A stretch of DNA of 21,792 nt from Salibacter sp031581065. GTDB lineage: Bacteria; Bacteroidota; Bacteroidia; Flavobacteriales_G; Salibacteraceae. The stretch spans positions 1 to 21,792 of the forward strand of contig NZ_JAVLBN010000036.1 in NCBI RefSeq assembly GCF_031581065.1, given 5' to 3'. Under the pieces are notes generated by a model, which had not been told where the DNA came from, searched no databases, and worked only from the letters and a program-made list of their open reading frames with translations. The position numbers and the translations under genes were made by a program. Positions 21,500 through 21,792 of the stretch are shown piece after piece (positions within the stretch are counted from its first letter, which is position 1; each line of letters opens with the position of its first letter).

Positions 21500-21792
21500 C
21501 AGGTAATCCAGAATTTCAGTTTAACGGTCAGATCCGTCATTACCGCGGTAAAGTGCGCGATGTTTATTACCTCGAAAATGACTTGTTGGTAATGGTTGTA
21601 AGCGATCGGATTAGCGCTTTTGATGTAGTACTACCAAAACCGATACCTTTCAAAGGGCAGGTTTTGAACCAACTGGCAGCTAAGTTTTTGGATCTGACAA
21701 GAGATATTATTCCAAACTGGAAACTGGCAACTCCAGATCCATCTGTTACAATTGGTAAATTGTGTGATCCTTTTCCGGTTGAGATGGTCATT
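21496..21792 (+). CDS. purC: SAICAR synthetase, N-terminal part (cut by window end)
   Basis: 99 codons are visible from the ATG at 21496 to the window edge, with no stop. Residues 18-24 read GKVRDVY and about 36-46 SDRISAFDVVL, the nucleotide-binding and substrate signatures of phosphoribosylaminoimidazole-succinocarboxamide synthase, followed by KGQVLNQL. It catalyses the aspartate-adding step of de novo purine synthesis. Its ATG overlaps the phoH stop. Two GTCAGATCC-type words (21526 and, reversed, 21690) lie in its first 200 bases. Confidence 0.95.
   Translation, partial: MTGNPEFQFNGQIRHYRGKVRDVYYLENDLLVMVVSDRISAFDVVLPKPIPFKGQVLNQLAAKFLDLTRDIIPNWKLATPDPSVTIGKLCDPFPVEMVI

Larger units (their letters stand above)
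2129..21535. repeat. Dispersed decamer GGTCAGANCC, 13 exact copies
   Basis: Plus-strand copies start at 2129, 3239, 6192, 10275, 11251, 14640 and 21526. Minus-strand copies (seen as GGNTCTGACC) start at 6402, 8500, 9052, 10544, 15358 and 19869. N is T five times, G four, A four, never C. One-mismatch copies start at 3492, 6853, 7033, 8437, 13735, 18468 and 21690. Copies occur in coding DNA in different frames (read as DLT, ALT, VLT, GQI, GQN, GQS, RSEP, VRS) and in non-coding DNA (14640, 15358). Function unknown. Confidence 0.8.

Noticed and set aside
2129..21535. GGTCAGANCC as a codon-usage artefact of Leu-Thr (CTG ACC)
   Set aside because: About half the copies read CTG ACC in coding frame, but the others encode GQ-x, RSEP or VRS in other frames and two are non-coding, so codon preference alone does not explain them.
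1..21792. CRISPR array, tRNA or rRNA genes, insertion sequences
   Set aside because: I saw no regularly spaced repeats, no tRNA-like cloverleaf or T-loop sequence, no rRNA segments and no transposase or terminal inverted repeats.

Overview
The window looks like a chromosome segment of a free-living, AT-rich member of the Bacteroidota, probably a marine or aquatic flavobacterium-like lineage. Four things point there: a secreted protein with a type IX secretion C-terminal sorting domain, repeated TAnnTTTG-type -7 promoter boxes, weak or absent Shine-Dalgarno sequences, and typical family variants (alpha2-type glycyl-tRNA synthetase, eukaryote-like class Ia ribonucleotide reductase, small RRM protein, DUF3109, YpdA). 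The species cannot be fixed from the sequence alone.

Layout. 1-1461 is accessory-like: the tail of an unknown gene, a membrane protein overlapping a small Cro/CI-type regulator, and an antitoxin/ParE-type toxin pair, bounded by hairpin terminators. 1486-3985 (minus) is htpG followed by the lipoprotein gene lemA. 3986-4301 has no protein gene but holds a minus-strand promoter and a strong hairpin that may define a small RNA or a long htpG leader. 4302-6627 is an AraC-type regulator divergent from an alpha/beta-hydrolase-OsmC fusion. 6702-9253 (plus) carries the T9SS-exported DNRLRE protein, an RRM RNA-binding protein with a long leader, and a family 2 glycosyltransferase. 9248-11027 (minus) is ypdA then xth. 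apt (plus) and a secreted peroxiredoxin-like protein (minus) converge at 11639. A coiled-coil lipoprotein (plus) and glyS (minus) converge on a shared terminator near 12963. 14694-18986 (plus) is a DUF3109 cysteine-rich protein, a 330-base gap, and nrdB-nrdA. 19111-20451 (minus) is a tiny membrane-anchored protein with a PID motif, an ABM-domain protein and a SAM hydrolase-like protein. The window ends in phoH-purC (plus), with purC cut off.

Most of the content is housekeeping: protein folding, nucleotide supply (apt, nrdAB, purC), DNA repair (xth), translation (glyS) and thiol/peroxide defence (ypdA, OsmC fusion, redoxin).

The most unusual signal is not a gene. The decamer GGTCAGANCC (N = A, G or T) occurs 13 times exactly, 7 on the plus strand and 6 on the minus, where about 0.2 would be expected by chance. 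It falls in different reading frames and in non-coding DNA, and is absent from the accessory left end. It behaves like a dispersed functional DNA word such as an uptake signal or recombination hotspot. Secondary leads are a candidate small RNA complementary to MKK-type start regions (4121-4241), and an NrdA that lacks the usual C-terminal cysteine pair.
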